From Hassallia byssoidea VB512170 (GTDB lineage Bacteria > Cyanobacteriota > Cyanobacteriia > Cyanobacteriales > Nostocaceae), in the NCBI RefSeq assembly GCF_000817785.2, contig NZ_JTCM02000021.1, positions 1-64,000 on the forward strand: a stretch of DNA of 64,000 bases, read 5' to 3'. The first letter of the stretch is position 1. The number at the start of each line of letters is the position of its first letter. Below are positions 52,483 through 61,062 of this stretch, in pieces. The position numbers and the translations under genes are program-made. The notes beneath the pieces are model-generated. The model made no database searches and was not told the origin of the DNA. It worked only from the letters and a program-made list of their open reading frames with translations.

Positions 52483-53311
52483 TAATCGAGTCGCAATATT
52501 GGCTACTATGCATCAAAAAGAGATAGTCATTGCGCCACTTATAGAACAATTAGGAATTAAAGTTATAGTTCCGACGAATTTAAATACTGACGTTTTCGGT
52601 ACATTTACTAGAGAAATTGAACGTTCTGGGACACAAATTGAAGCTGCAAGATTAAAAGCGGAAAAAGCACTTGCTATTACAGGTGAAAGTTTAGCGATCG
52701 CTAGCGAAGGTACTTTTTGTCCTCATCCTAGTTTACCTTATATTTCTAGTAATAGAGAAATTGTTATTTTTATAGATAAAGAAAACGAACTAGAAATTAT
52801 TGGAGAAGAATTCTCTCTTGACACTAATCATAATTATCAGCTTGTTCAAAATCTTCAAGAAGCATATAACTTTGCTTTTAAAGTTGGCTTTCCCGAACAT
52901 GGTTTAATTGTTCTTGCTTCACCCAAAGATAGCCATGAAATATTCAAGGGTATTACTACAAATGAACAACTTGAAGAAGCTGTTAATTATGCCTTAAAAA
53001 ATTCATCCACTGGAAAGGTACACATAGAAACTGATATGCGAGCGATGTATAACCCCACACGAATGAAGAATATAGAAAAAGCCACTCGTAATTTATTAAA
53101 AAAGATTAACAATTTTTGCCCCAGTTGTGGTATACCCGGTTTTGAAATAACTCAACGAATTAAGGGATTACCCTGTGCAAGTTGTTATACACCTACTTTG
53201 CTAACTCGCGCTGTCAAATATCAATGCAAAAAATGCGGTTTTAGTCAAGAAGAATTATTTCCTGATGGTCAATATGCCGATCCCGGACAGTGTATGTATT
53301 GTAATCCTTGA
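52454..53311 (+). CDS. DUF6671-like protein with C-terminal zinc ribbon
   Basis: A 285-residue protein; ATG at 52454, with a second ATG two codons later. It opens SNRVAILATMHQKEIVIAPL, has a core LAIASEGTFCPHPSLPYIS and ends with a four-part Cys cluster (CPSCGIPGF, CASCY, CKKCGF, CMYC) typical of zinc ribbons. The whole layout fits the DUF6671 family of unknown function. AT-rich coding compared with neighbours. It overlaps the tail of an unidentified coding fragment. Cytosolic. Confidence 0.75.
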   Translation: MIMKNQQLFSNRVAILATMHQKEIVIAPLIEQLGIKVIVPTNLNTDVFGTFTREIERSGTQIEAARLKAEKALAITGESLAIASEGTFCPHPSLPYISSNREIVIFIDKENELEIIGEEFSLDTNHNYQLVQNLQEAYNFAFKVGFPEHGLIVLASPKDSHEIFKGITTNEQLEEAVNYALKNSSTGKVHIETDMRAMYNPTRMKNIEKATRNLLKKINNFCPSCGIPGFEITQRIKGLPCASCYTPTLLTRAVKYQCKKCGFSQEELFPDGQYADPGQCMYCNP

Positions 53312-53498
53312 TGCTAAAGAGTGTTAAATCCTTGATTTAGTTGGAATTAAGCTAAATTCTGTGACTTTCTCTCACAGTTAAGCTGTCTCTATATTTAATA
53401 AAAGAAACTTATATTTTAATTGGCTTGTTATTTTGGGAATTTATCTATATATTTTTTTAAAGATGCAATAAATACCAAACATAGTTAATAACTAACTG

Positions 53499-53573
53499 TA
53501 GTGAGCGGTTTACCGCTCATATCTTCAGTTTTAAGGGCTGAAACCCTTACTAAATTCAGCCCTTGGTTTATAT
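53499..53573. repeat. Twin-hairpin repeat, variant
   Basis: GTAGT, hairpin GAGCGGTTTACCGCTC, spacer, then AAGGGCTGAAACCCTT and a second TTCAGCCCTT arm. It lies in the 314-bp gap between the DUF6671-like and PsiE-like genes, which otherwise shows nothing. Confidence 0.7.
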
Positions 53574-53625
53574 ACGTGTATTTGGGTAATAAAGTTGTAT
53601 AAAAGTTTATAAAAGGAAAACAAAA

Positions 53626-54135
53626 ATGCTAAATCGCAGTCAGATTGTTCGGGGTCTTGAAACCATCCAAGATTTAATAGTGGTTTCTCTGTGTCTTGGT
53701 TTATTTGGCTTTATGGTAATTCAACTGCGAGCAATGTTTTACTCATTGCTACCTCCCTTAAACTTTAAGGTTTTCACTTCAGATATTCTCTTTCTGTTGA
53801 TTTTGGTCGAGTTATTTCGATTGCTAATTATTTACTTACAAGAACAACGAGTGTCTATTGGTGTAGCGGTGGAAGTGTCGATTGTTTCGGTGCTGCGAGA
53901 AGTAATTGTGCGAGGAGTTCTAGAAACACATTGGACTCAGATTTTAGCAGCATGTGTCTTTTTATTAGTTATGGGAGCTCTGCTAGTAGTTCGAGTTTGG
54001 CTACCACCAACTTTCAGCGGTATTGACCCAGAAAAGCTATTATCTCAGAGAAATCAGCTACTTTCAACAGATAAGCCATTTCAATTTCATGAAAATAATT
54101 ATCATATAGATAGTGAGATTGTTTCTAAAAGTTGA
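53626..54135 (+). CDS. PsiE-family membrane protein
   Basis: A 169-residue protein with four hydrophobic segments: LIVVSLCLGLFGFMVIQLRA, SDILFLLILVELFRLLIIYL, a shorter one near 86-100 and ILAACVFLLVMGALLVVRVW. The loop LQEQRVSIGVAVEVSIVSVL with REVIVRGVL matches the PsiE family (PF06146), named from phosphate-starvation induction in E. coli. Here the induction signal is unknown. AAAAGGAAAAC precedes the ATG. It is convergent with coaX, with a hairpin repeat between them. Confidence 0.85.
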   Translation: MLNRSQIVRGLETIQDLIVVSLCLGLFGFMVIQLRAMFYSLLPPLNFKVFTSDILFLLILVELFRLLIIYLQEQRVSIGVAVEVSIVSVLREVIVRGVLETHWTQILAACVFLLVMGALLVVRVWLPPTFSGIDPEKLLSQRNQLLSTDKPFQFHENNYHIDSEIVSKS

Positions 54136-54142
54136 AGACATT

Positions 54143-54171
54143 GGAGAGACGTTTCACCAAAATGTCTCTAC
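54143..54171. repeat. GTAGAGAC-family hairpin overlapping the coaX stop codon
   Basis: GGAGAGACGTTT pairs with AAAATGTCTCTAC (one G-T pair). Read on the minus strand, its TAG (54168-54170) is the stop codon of coaX. It lies between convergent PsiE-like and coaX genes. Confidence 0.8.
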
Positions 54172-54932
54172 AAAAAAAATAGCGATCGCATTCCCCAAAA
54201 TATCAAATTCGGTTCCACAATCAACCGCGCTGCAATTTCCGGATACTGCGATCGCATATAATTTACTATTAACGTGCTTGAGCCTCCTTTAATCGCAACC
54301 TTACTTTCGGGAAAATCGCACCACCACGCTTCAACAAAGTCTTTGATTCCAGCTACTAACGTATAAATTATCCCACTAGCGATCGCCTCTTGTGTATTTA
54401 GAGCATACCTCCGAGGTAGTTCTTGCGGTAACTCTACAAGTGGTAATTGTCCGGTTTTTTGAGCAAGACTCGCAAACTGCAAATTCAATCCCGGTAAAAT
54501 TGCGCCACCAACTAAACTTTGGTGACTATCAGCACCTGTAAATGTCAGTGCTGTCCCCGCATCAATCACCAGCATCGGAAACCCTAAAGTCCTTCCAGCA
54601 CCATATAAACTCAAGGCACGGTCAATTCCTAATGTCGGATACATACCCTTGAGCGGTACTTGGTCTAAAGTAATAACGCGAACATTAGGGTAACTTTGCC
54701 AAATCTGCGTTTGACTGGGAACAACGGACGAGAGGAGGAGGGGGGGAGAGGGGGAGGGGGGAGAAATTACAGACAGTAAATTACCTAAGGTTGCTTTTTG
54801 GGCTAATTGTTCTACGGTTTCTGCACGAAGATAGACACTATCCCAAACTTGGCAAAGTTTCTCACCTGCAAATAATGCCCAATGTAAGCGAGAATTGCCA
54901 ATTTCTAAAGCTAGCCAAAGATTTTCTGACAT
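54168..54932 (-). CDS. coaX: Type III pantothenate kinase
   Basis: First step of coenzyme A synthesis; 254 residues, ASKHA fold. Motifs: phosphate-1 loop [17 protein letters not shown], the GxDR motif in [17 protein letters not shown], and phosphate-2 motif [19 protein letters not shown], then [21 protein letters not shown] Pro/Ser block ([18 protein letters not shown], about residues 56-73) interrupts the N-terminal lobe; its DNA is a G-rich tandem repeat (54721-54768) of the type found between genes. The family usually has no such block. The stop codon is part of a hairpin repeat. Confidence 0.92.
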   Translation of the reverse strand: MSENLWLALEIGNSRLHWALFAGEKLCQVWDSVYLRAETVEQLAQKATLGNLLSVISPPSPSPPLLLSSVVPSQTQIWQSYPNVRVITLDQVPLKGMYPTLGIDRALSLYGAGRTLGFPMLVIDAGTALTFTGADSHQSLVGGAILPGLNLQFASLAQKTGQLPLVELPQELPRRYALNTQEAIASGIIYTLVAGIKDFVEAWWCDFPESKVAIKGGSSTLIVNYMRSQYPEIAARLIVEPNLIFWGMRSLFFL

Positions 54933-55085
54933 TGGGCATTGGGCATTGGTAATTGGTAATTGGGCATTGGTAATTGGTCATTGGGCATTGGGCAATGGGC
55001 ATTGGTAATAATTCTTTTTAAGCGTCCCCATTACACATTACCCATTCCCCATTCCCCATTCCCCATTCCCCACTCCCCATTCCCC
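54933..55085. repeat. Heptamer arrays upstream of coaX and flv3
   Basis: (TTGGGCA)n and (TTGGTAA)n at about 54933-55008, then (CCCCATT)n/(CCCCACT)n at about 55040-55082. They fill the divergent gap between coaX and flv3 except for the last 120 bp, which should hold the flv3 promoter. Confidence 0.85.
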
Positions 55086-55207
55086 AGTTTTGATTTACAC
55101 TTTTATTTTTCTTAAGTCAACCATAGATTTTTTAAAAAAAATTAACAATTAACTCGTGTCACAATAAAACTAGAGGGAAAATACTCATTTGCGTAAGGAG
55201 GGGAGTC

Positions 55208-56932
55208 ATGGTAGCACTCACCGAAAGAACTGAAAAAAAACTGACTATGCAGACTGCCGATATTGCTGACCAAACTACAGCAATTCGGTCTTTGGATTGG
55301 GATCGCGATCGCTTTGATATTGAGTTTGGTTTGCAAAACGGTACTACCTACAACTCGTTTCTCATCCGTGGTGAACAAACGGCTTTAGTTGATACCTCTC
55401 ATGAAAAGTTTCGTCAGTTGTTCTTCGATACCCTCACCGGACTGATTAACCCAACTGAAATTAATTATCTAATTATCAGTCATACCGAGCCAGACCACAG
55501 CGGCTTAGTTAAAGATTTGTTACAAATCGCCCCAGAAATCACCGTTGTCGGTTCTAAAGTAGCAATTCAGTTTCTAGAGGATATGGTACACGGTCCATTT
55601 AAACGACGGATTGTGAAAAATGGCGATCGCCTAGATTTGGGCAACGGACACGAACTTGAATTCGTGATTGCACCAAACTTACACTGGCCCGATACCATGT
55701 TCAGCTTCGACCACAAAACCCAAATTCTCTTTACTTGCGATGCTTTCGGCTTACATTATTGCACAGATAGCACCTTTGATGATGATTTGGCAGCGATTGA
55801 AGCAGATTATCAATATTACTACGACTGTTTGATGGGACCGAATGCGCGGTCAGTACTTTCTGCCCTCAAGCGCATGGACGAACTGCCAAAAATCGGCACG
55901 ATCGCCACCGGTCACGGACCCCTACTATACCACAACGTTGAAGAATTAACTCAGCGTTATCGCAATTGGAGCAAAACCCAAACAAAAGCAGAAACTACCG
56001 TTGCCGTATTTTACGTTTCCGATTACGGATATAGCGATCGCCTTGCCCAAGCAATTGCCACAGGTATCACCAAAACCGGCGTTGCTGTAGAAATGGTAGA
56101 CTTGCGATCGGCAACAGACTTACAAGAATTACGCGAACTTGTCAGCCGTTGTAGTGGAATTGTCTTGGGAATGTCCGCAGCTTCGAGTAATTCTATTATC
56201 CAAGCTGCACTCAGCACAGTTTTAGGATCTGCCAAAGAAAAACAAGCTGTAGGCATCTTTGAAACTGGGGGTGGTGATGATGAACCAACTTATCCTCTGT
56301 TGAACAAATTCCGCGCTTTGGGTTTGCATGTATCATTTCCGGTGATTGAAATCAGAGAAGCACCCAACGAAAATAAATACAAGCTGTGTGAAGAAGCAGG
56401 AACAGACTTAGGACAATGGGTGACACGCGATCGCAGCATGAAAGCGATGAAATCCCTCGCTGCTGACTTAGATAAAGCACTAGGCAGAATCACCGGAGGA
56501 TTATACATCATAACGGCAAAAAAAGGCGATGTCAAAAGCGCCATGCTTGCCTCTTGGGTAAGTCAAGCCAGCTTCAAACCATTAGGATTAAGCATTGCCG
56601 TCGCCAAAGATAGAGCGATAGAATCACTCATGCAAGTAGGCGATCGCTTTGTTCTCAACGTCTTAGAAGAAGGCAATTATCAACCGCTGATGAAGCACTT
56701 TTTGAAACGGTTTGCCCCAGGTGCGGATCGTTTTGAAGGTGTTAAAACTCAGCCAGCTGGTAACGGTTCCCCAATTTTAACTGATGCTTTAGCATACATT
56801 GAGTGCGAAGTCAATAGTCGGATGGAAGTCAACGACCATTGGATAGTTTACTGTACCGTTGATGCCGGTCGCGTCAGCAAACCAGATTCGTTGACAGCAG
56901 TACATCATAGAAAAGTTGGAAACCACTATTAA
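55208..56932 (+). CDS. flv3: Flv3-type diflavin flavodiiron protein
   Basis: NAD(P)H- or ferredoxin-linked O2 reductase used in electron-sink photoreduction; 574 residues. The N-terminal diiron domain has full canonical ligands: HTEPDHSG, APNLHWPDTMF, TCDAFGLHY and ATGHGPLLY. The flavodoxin domain (about 265-405) contains VAVFYVSDYGYSDRLAQAIA. The C-terminal flavin-reductase domain (about 425-574) contains SAMLASWVSQASFKPLGLSI and TAVHHRKVGNHY. GTAAGGAGGGGAGTC upstream gives a strong ribosome-binding site. Its partner flv1 lies 429 bp downstream. Sequence features (all diiron ligands kept) fit Flv3 rather than Flv1. Confidence 0.92.
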   Translation: MVALTERTEKKLTMQTADIADQTTAIRSLDWDRDRFDIEFGLQNGTTYNSFLIRGEQTALVDTSHEKFRQLFFDTLTGLINPTEINYLIISHTEPDHSGLVKDLLQIAPEITVVGSKVAIQFLEDMVHGPFKRRIVKNGDRLDLGNGHELEFVIAPNLHWPDTMFSFDHKTQILFTCDAFGLHYCTDSTFDDDLAAIEADYQYYYDCLMGPNARSVLSALKRMDELPKIGTIATGHGPLLYHNVEELTQRYRNWSKTQTKAETTVAVFYVSDYGYSDRLAQAIATGITKTGVAVEMVDLRSATDLQELRELVSRCSGIVLGMSAASSNSIIQAALSTVLGSAKEKQAVGIFETGGGDDEPTYPLLNKFRALGLHVSFPVIEIREAPNENKYKLCEEAGTDLGQWVTRDRSMKAMKSLAADLDKALGRITGGLYIITAKKGDVKSAMLASWVSQASFKPLGLSIAVAKDRAIESLMQVGDRFVLNVLEEGNYQPLMKHFLKRFAPGADRFEGVKTQPAGNGSPILTDALAYIECEVNSRMEVNDHWIVYCTVDAGRVSKPDSLTAVHHRKVGNHY

Positions 56933-56936
56933 AGAA

Positions 56937-57356
56937 GGGAATGGGGAGTGGGGAGTAGGGAGTGGGGGAAGTGGGGGGAGTAGGGAGTGGGGGACAAGGG
57001 GGACAAGGGGAGCCAGCGCGTTGCGGTGAGTCCACGGGCGCGGTTGCCTGTACCGTCTATTCGTAGTGGCTCTCCCGTTGGGAGGTTCCCAGAGTTGTAG
57101 CGACTGGCACTGGACTTGGGGGACAAGGGGGACAAGGGAGGAGAGTAGCAATTACCCATTCCCCATTCCCCACTCCCCACTCCCCATTCCCCACTCCCCA
57201 TTCCCCATTCCCCACTCCCCATTCCCCATTCCCCACTCCCCATTCCCCACTCCCCACTCCCCATTCCCCACTCCCCATTCCCCACTCCCCATTCCCCACT
57301 CCCCATTCCCCATTCCCCACTCCCCACTCCCCATTCCCCACTCCCCATTCCCCACA
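56937..57356. repeat. Heptamer arrays and GC-rich element between flv3 and flv1
   Basis: (GGGGAGT)n at 56940-57000, an inserted element at 57010-57118 (AGCCAGCGCGTTGCGG ... GTTGTAGCGACTGGC), then about 29 (CCCCATT)/(CCCCACT) units from 57155 to 57353. The array stops eight bases before the flv1 ATG and leaves no room for a normal ribosome-binding site. Confidence 0.9.
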
Positions 57357-57361
57357 AAGCT

Positions 57362-59071
57362 ATGCAAACAAATAAACCCCGTGACGTTCAGGTTCTACCG
57401 ATTGGTACAGATACAACAGTAATGCGATCGCGCAGTTGGACAAGGTTAAGATTTGAAATTGAATACGCGCTTGCCAAAGGTACAACTGCTAACTCTTATT
57501 TGATTCAAGGTGATAAAATTGCCCTTATCGATCCTCCGGGAGAAACGTTTACAGAAATTTACCTGCAAGCGTTGCAACAGCGGTTTAATGTTAAAGATAT
57601 TGATTATGTGATTCTCGGTCACGTCAATCCCAACCGCGCTGCAACTATCAAAGCTTTATTAGAACTTGCACCGCAGATAACTTTTGTTTGTTCAAATCCA
57701 GGAGCGATAAATCTGCGTAAAGCGCTGGAAAATCAAGATTTGCCAATTCTCGTCAAACGCGGCGAAGAAACTCTCGATTTAGGCAAAGGTCATCACCTAG
57801 AATTTATTCCTACCCCCAACCCGCGCTACCCAGATCAACTTTGCACCTACGATCCGCAAACGGAAATTCTCTACTCAGATAAGCTATTTGGAGCGCATAT
57901 CTGCGGCGATCAAGTTTTTGATGAAGGCTGGGAATCGTTTAACGAAGACAGACGCTACTATTTCGATTGTCTCATGGCTCCCCATGCGCGTCAAGTGGAA
58001 ACAGCGCTGGATAAACTTTCCGACTTACCCGTGAGATTGTATGCTACCGGACACGGACCTTTGGTGCGTTACGGTTTACTTGAATTAACACACGCTTATC
58101 GAGAATGGAGTCAGCAACAAACATCTGCGGATACAACAGTTGCGTTGATTTATGCTTCTGCGTATGGAAATACAGCAACTTTGGCTTCTGCGATCGCTCG
58201 CGGCATCACCAAAGCCGGTGTCAATGTAGAATCAATTAACTGCGAATTTGCTGACCCCGAAGAAATTCGTACCGCTGTAGAAAAATCAGCAGGCTTTATA
58301 ATGGGTTCTCCTACCCTTGGTGGACATGCACCAACACCCGTACAAACAGCTTTAGGGATAGTTCTTTCCACCGCTGCTAACAACAAACTCGCCGGTGTCT
58401 TCGGTTCCTTTGGTTGGAGTGGTGAAGCAGTTGATTTAATCGAAAGCAAATTAAAAGACGCGGGTTATCGCTTTGGATTTGACACCATCCGCGTCAAATT
58501 CAAACCCAACGAAGTTACCTTGCAAACCTGCGAAGAAGCGGGAACCGACTTTGCCCAAGCGCTAAAAAGAGCAACAAAAGTTCGCGCACCCCGCACTCAA
58601 GCTGCCAGCAACGTTGAACAAGCGGTTGGTCGAATTGTCGGTTCTTTGTGCGTGGTGACAGCAAAGCAAGGTGATGTATCTAGTGGAATGCTAGCATCTT
58701 GGGTATCTCAAGCAAGCTTTAATCCCCCAGGTTTAACAATTGCCGTAGCCAAAGACCGCGCAATGGAACCGCTAACGCATTCAGGCAACCAATTTGTTGT
58801 TAACATTTTAGCTGAAGGCAAAGAACTGCGAAAGCACTTTATGAAATCCTTCACCCCAGGACAAGACCGATTTGCCGGTATAGAAACTCAAGAAGCCAGC
58901 AACGGTTGTCCTATACTTTCAGGTGCTTTATCATACCTTGAATGCTCCGTGGAAACCCGGATGGAAGCAGGCGATCACTGGTTAGTTTATGCAAGTGTGG
59001 ATAACGGCAAAGTCCTAAATCAAGATGCTGTAACCGCTGTCCATCATCGCAAATCGGGAAGTCATTATTAA
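57362..59071 (+). CDS. flv1: Flv1-type diflavin flavodiiron protein
   Basis: Partner of Flv3 in O2 photoreduction; 569 residues. The diiron site is non-canonical: HVNPNRAA replaces HxExDH, TPNPRYPDQL lacks the His, and LYSDKLFGAHI lacks the Asp, which is typical of Flv1. The flavodoxin domain contains VALIYASAYGNTATLASAIA and a GFIMGSPTLGGHAPTPV loop. The flavin-reductase domain contains SSGMLASWVSQASFNPPGLT and ends HHRKSGSHY. ATG start directly after a C-rich heptamer array with no visible Shine-Dalgarno sequence. A strong terminator follows. In Anabaena 7120 an adjacent pair of this type is the heterocyst-specific one, so the pair may be the B-type; not proven here. Confidence 0.92.
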   Translation: MQTNKPRDVQVLPIGTDTTVMRSRSWTRLRFEIEYALAKGTTANSYLIQGDKIALIDPPGETFTEIYLQALQQRFNVKDIDYVILGHVNPNRAATIKALLELAPQITFVCSNPGAINLRKALENQDLPILVKRGEETLDLGKGHHLEFIPTPNPRYPDQLCTYDPQTEILYSDKLFGAHICGDQVFDEGWESFNEDRRYYFDCLMAPHARQVETALDKLSDLPVRLYATGHGPLVRYGLLELTHAYREWSQQQTSADTTVALIYASAYGNTATLASAIARGITKAGVNVESINCEFADPEEIRTAVEKSAGFIMGSPTLGGHAPTPVQTALGIVLSTAANNKLAGVFGSFGWSGEAVDLIESKLKDAGYRFGFDTIRVKFKPNEVTLQTCEEAGTDFAQALKRATKVRAPRTQAASNVEQAVGRIVGSLCVVTAKQGDVSSGMLASWVSQASFNPPGLTIAVAKDRAMEPLTHSGNQFVVNILAEGKELRKHFMKSFTPGQDRFAGIETQEASNGCPILSGALSYLECSVETRMEAGDHWLVYASVDNGKVLNQDAVTAVHHRKSGSHY

Positions 59072-59092
59072 GCAACTGCCCTCATGTAATGT

Positions 59093-59127
59093 ACCAGACG
59101 GTTTGGCTGATTACCGCCTGGTTTTTC
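59093..59127 (+). terminator. Intrinsic terminator after flv1
   Basis: ACCAGACGG (59093-59101) pairs with CCGCCTGGT (59114-59122), one mismatch, followed by TTTTC. Confidence 0.8.
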
Positions 59128-59142
59128 ATTTGTTGAAAGCCG

Positions 59143-59526
59143 TTAGTATCTTCTTCTCAAACGGTTAATGACACGGAAAATACTTAAAATCGTACCCCCT
59201 ATAATTCCTGTAATACCACCGTAAAACAAGGTATTTAAGAAAAATGCTCCTACATTTAGCCTGGAAATGTCATTTACATCAATATTTCCCCAGCTACTAG
59301 TAGGTGATTCATTCAGACCACCATCGTGTATAAAAGGTAATGGAAATCCAGCTACTAAATTTACTTCAGCCATACATTCACCAGGTAAGCAAGGTTTGCT
59401 TGGTGGACCGGGGTAGCACAATTTTTCACATCCCGGAGGCTGTTGGTAGTATAGAGATATACAAGATAACCCCGACCCGATCAAAAATAGTAGTAATATC
59501 GTGAAAAATACAGTTTTTATCTTCAT
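59143..59526 (-). CDS. Hypothetical lipoprotein/membrane protein
   Basis: A 127-residue protein. The N-terminus MKIKTVFFTILLLFLIGSGL ends in a lipobox-like LSC, so it is either a lipoprotein or exported. Residues about 28-50 are rich in Cys and Pro (PPGCEKLCYPGPPSKPCLPG), and a C-terminal hydrophobic segment (FLNTLFYGGITGIIGGTILS) is followed by a basic tail (NRLRRRY). No family recognised. It is convergent with flv1. Confidence 0.6.
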   Translation of the reverse strand: MKIKTVFFTILLLFLIGSGLSCISLYYQQPPGCEKLCYPGPPSKPCLPGECMAEVNLVAGFPLPFIHDGGLNESPTSSWGNIDVNDISRLNVGAFFLNTLFYGGITGIIGGTILSIFRVINRLRRRY

Positions 59527-59714
59527 ATAACTAATTAGGTATTAATCTAATTAGATGCACCTTTAATTACAAATTTATTGATTGTGGTGAAGTTGCTCTC
59601 TTGCTGGTTCGATACGCCGTTGTATTCTCCATTTAATGAAAATAATTTGTAGAATCCTTATGTGCAAGCATACTGCACTTTCGTAGTCTTAGATTTTAAT
59701 CAAGAGGTAGTTCG

Positions 59715-60287
59715 ATGAATACAGTTGTGTTAAATCTAGAACCAATTGTTCACCTAAATGATGAGCAATTTTATCAACTTTGCACCGCAAACCAAGAGTT
59801 AAACCTGGAATTGAATGCAAAAGGAGAATTAATTATTGTGCCACCAGTCGGAGGAGAAAGCGGAAATAAAGAAGCGGACTTCATTACAGACTTAGGAATC
59901 TGGAACCGTCAAACGAAATTGGGAAAAGTTTTTAGTTCCTCGACTGTCTTCAGACTTCCGAATGGGGCAAAGCGATCGCCTGATGCCGCTTGGATAAAAT
60001 TAGAACGATGGTCAGCACTGACTTCAGAGGAACGCAAAAAATTCCCCCCAATTACACCAGATTTTATCATAGAACTGCGTTCGGAAACTGACCGCCTCCA
60101 ACGTCTGCAAGATAAAATGCAAGAATACCTGGAAAATGGCTTGCGCTTAGGTTGGTTGATTAATTTTCAATCGGAACAAGTGGAGATTTATCGACAAAAT
60201 CAGCCTGTAGAAATAGTTCAACTTCCAGCGGTACTTTCGGGTGAAGAGGTTTTGCCCGGTTTTGAATTACAAGTAGAATTGCCCTGA
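59715..60287 (+). CDS. Uma2-family endonuclease-like protein
   Basis: A 190-residue Uma2 (DUF820) protein, the third in the window. Core: LNLELNAKGELIIVPPVGGE, RLPNGAKRSPDAAWIKLERW, PPITPDFIIELRSETDRLQR and KMQEYLENGLRLGWLINFQS. The conserved Glu and Lys/Gln of the PD-(D/E)XK-like core are visible. AAGAGGTAGTTCG precedes the ATG. No partner gene; role unknown. Confidence 0.9.
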   Translation: MNTVVLNLEPIVHLNDEQFYQLCTANQELNLELNAKGELIIVPPVGGESGNKEADFITDLGIWNRQTKLGKVFSSSTVFRLPNGAKRSPDAAWIKLERWSALTSEERKKFPPITPDFIIELRSETDRLQRLQDKMQEYLENGLRLGWLINFQSEQVEIYRQNQPVEIVQLPAVLSGEEVLPGFELQVELP

Positions 60288-60303
60288 GTCAGCGCTTACG
60301 CTT

Positions 60304-60419
60304 CATCTAAACTAAATGACGTATATCTTAGTAGTCCCTAGTAGGGTGCGTTAACGTAGTAACGCACCCTACATCAATTTAATGTTTACTACATCTAAAC
60401 TAAATGACGTATATCTTAG
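60304..60419. repeat. Hairpin element between 28-bp direct repeats
   Basis: A 28-bp direct repeat (CATCTAAACTAAATGACG and on) occurs at 60304-60331 and 60392-60419. Between the copies lies a hairpin pairing GTAGGGTGCGTTA with TAACGCACCCTAC, the same hairpin as at 604-635. Confidence 0.8.
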
Positions 60420-60489
60420 GGTTGTCGTAAGTTATGTAAAAATTCCCTAGCCTAATTGTATCAACACAAAGCAAAGGGAAAAAAATTGT

Positions 60490-61056
60490 ATGACAACTAA
60501 CGTTTCCGGTGATGTTAAAAAGGATATCAATAGATCGCTAGTAATTGGTGTTCTTTTAATTGTTTTAGGAATTGTGGCGATCGCTTTACCTTCTGTCTCA
60601 ACGATTTTCGCTGAGACTTGGTTTGCCTTGATTCTCATCTCTTCAGGATTTGCCAAACTAGTCTACGCTACTGAAACTCGCGCTCAGGGAGGCTTTGTTT
60701 GGAAGCTTTTATTGAGCGGACTTTACATTGCAACAGGTATAATGTTGTTTGTTTACCCCCTCAATGGTATTCTCACACTAACTCTGTTGTTAGGTAGCTT
60801 TTTGTTAACTGAAGGTGTATTCGAGCTAATCCTTGCATTCCGCTTGCGTCCGCAACAAAACTGGACTTGGGTACTTGGTGATGGTATCATCACTTTGATA
60901 TTAGGCGCAATGATTTGGTTTCAGTTTCCCTTTAATGCACCTTGGCTCATCGGTACACTTGTCGGTGTCAGCATTCTCTTCACCGGTGTTTCCCGCGTCG
61001 GATTGTCGTTGAATGCGCGTTCGGCACTAAATCAATCTGAAGCTACAAGCGCTTAA
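60490..61056 (+). CDS. HdeD-family membrane protein
   Basis: A 188-residue protein with six hydrophobic segments (SLVIGVLLIVLGIVAIALPS, WFALILISSGFAKLVYA, LLLSGLYIATGIMLFVYPL, TLTLLLGSFLLTEGVFELIL, VLGDGIITLILGAMIWF, LIGTLVGVSILFTGVSRVGL). This is the HdeD/DUF308 fold, linked to acid resistance in enteric bacteria; the role in cyanobacteria is undefined. It ends at a nested hairpin repeat that separates it from the convergent CpcS-type lyase gene. Confidence 0.85.
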   Translation: MTTNVSGDVKKDINRSLVIGVLLIVLGIVAIALPSVSTIFAETWFALILISSGFAKLVYATETRAQGGFVWKLLLSGLYIATGIMLFVYPLNGILTLTLLLGSFLLTEGVFELILAFRLRPQQNWTWVLGDGIITLILGAMIWFQFPFNAPWLIGTLVGVSILFTGVSRVGLSLNARSALNQSEATSA

Positions 61057-61062
61057 TTTTTT

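Noticed and set aside
57155-57353. Possible CRISPR array between flv3 and flv1
   Set aside because: Units are contiguous seven-base repeats without unique spacers; this is an STRR, not CRISPR.
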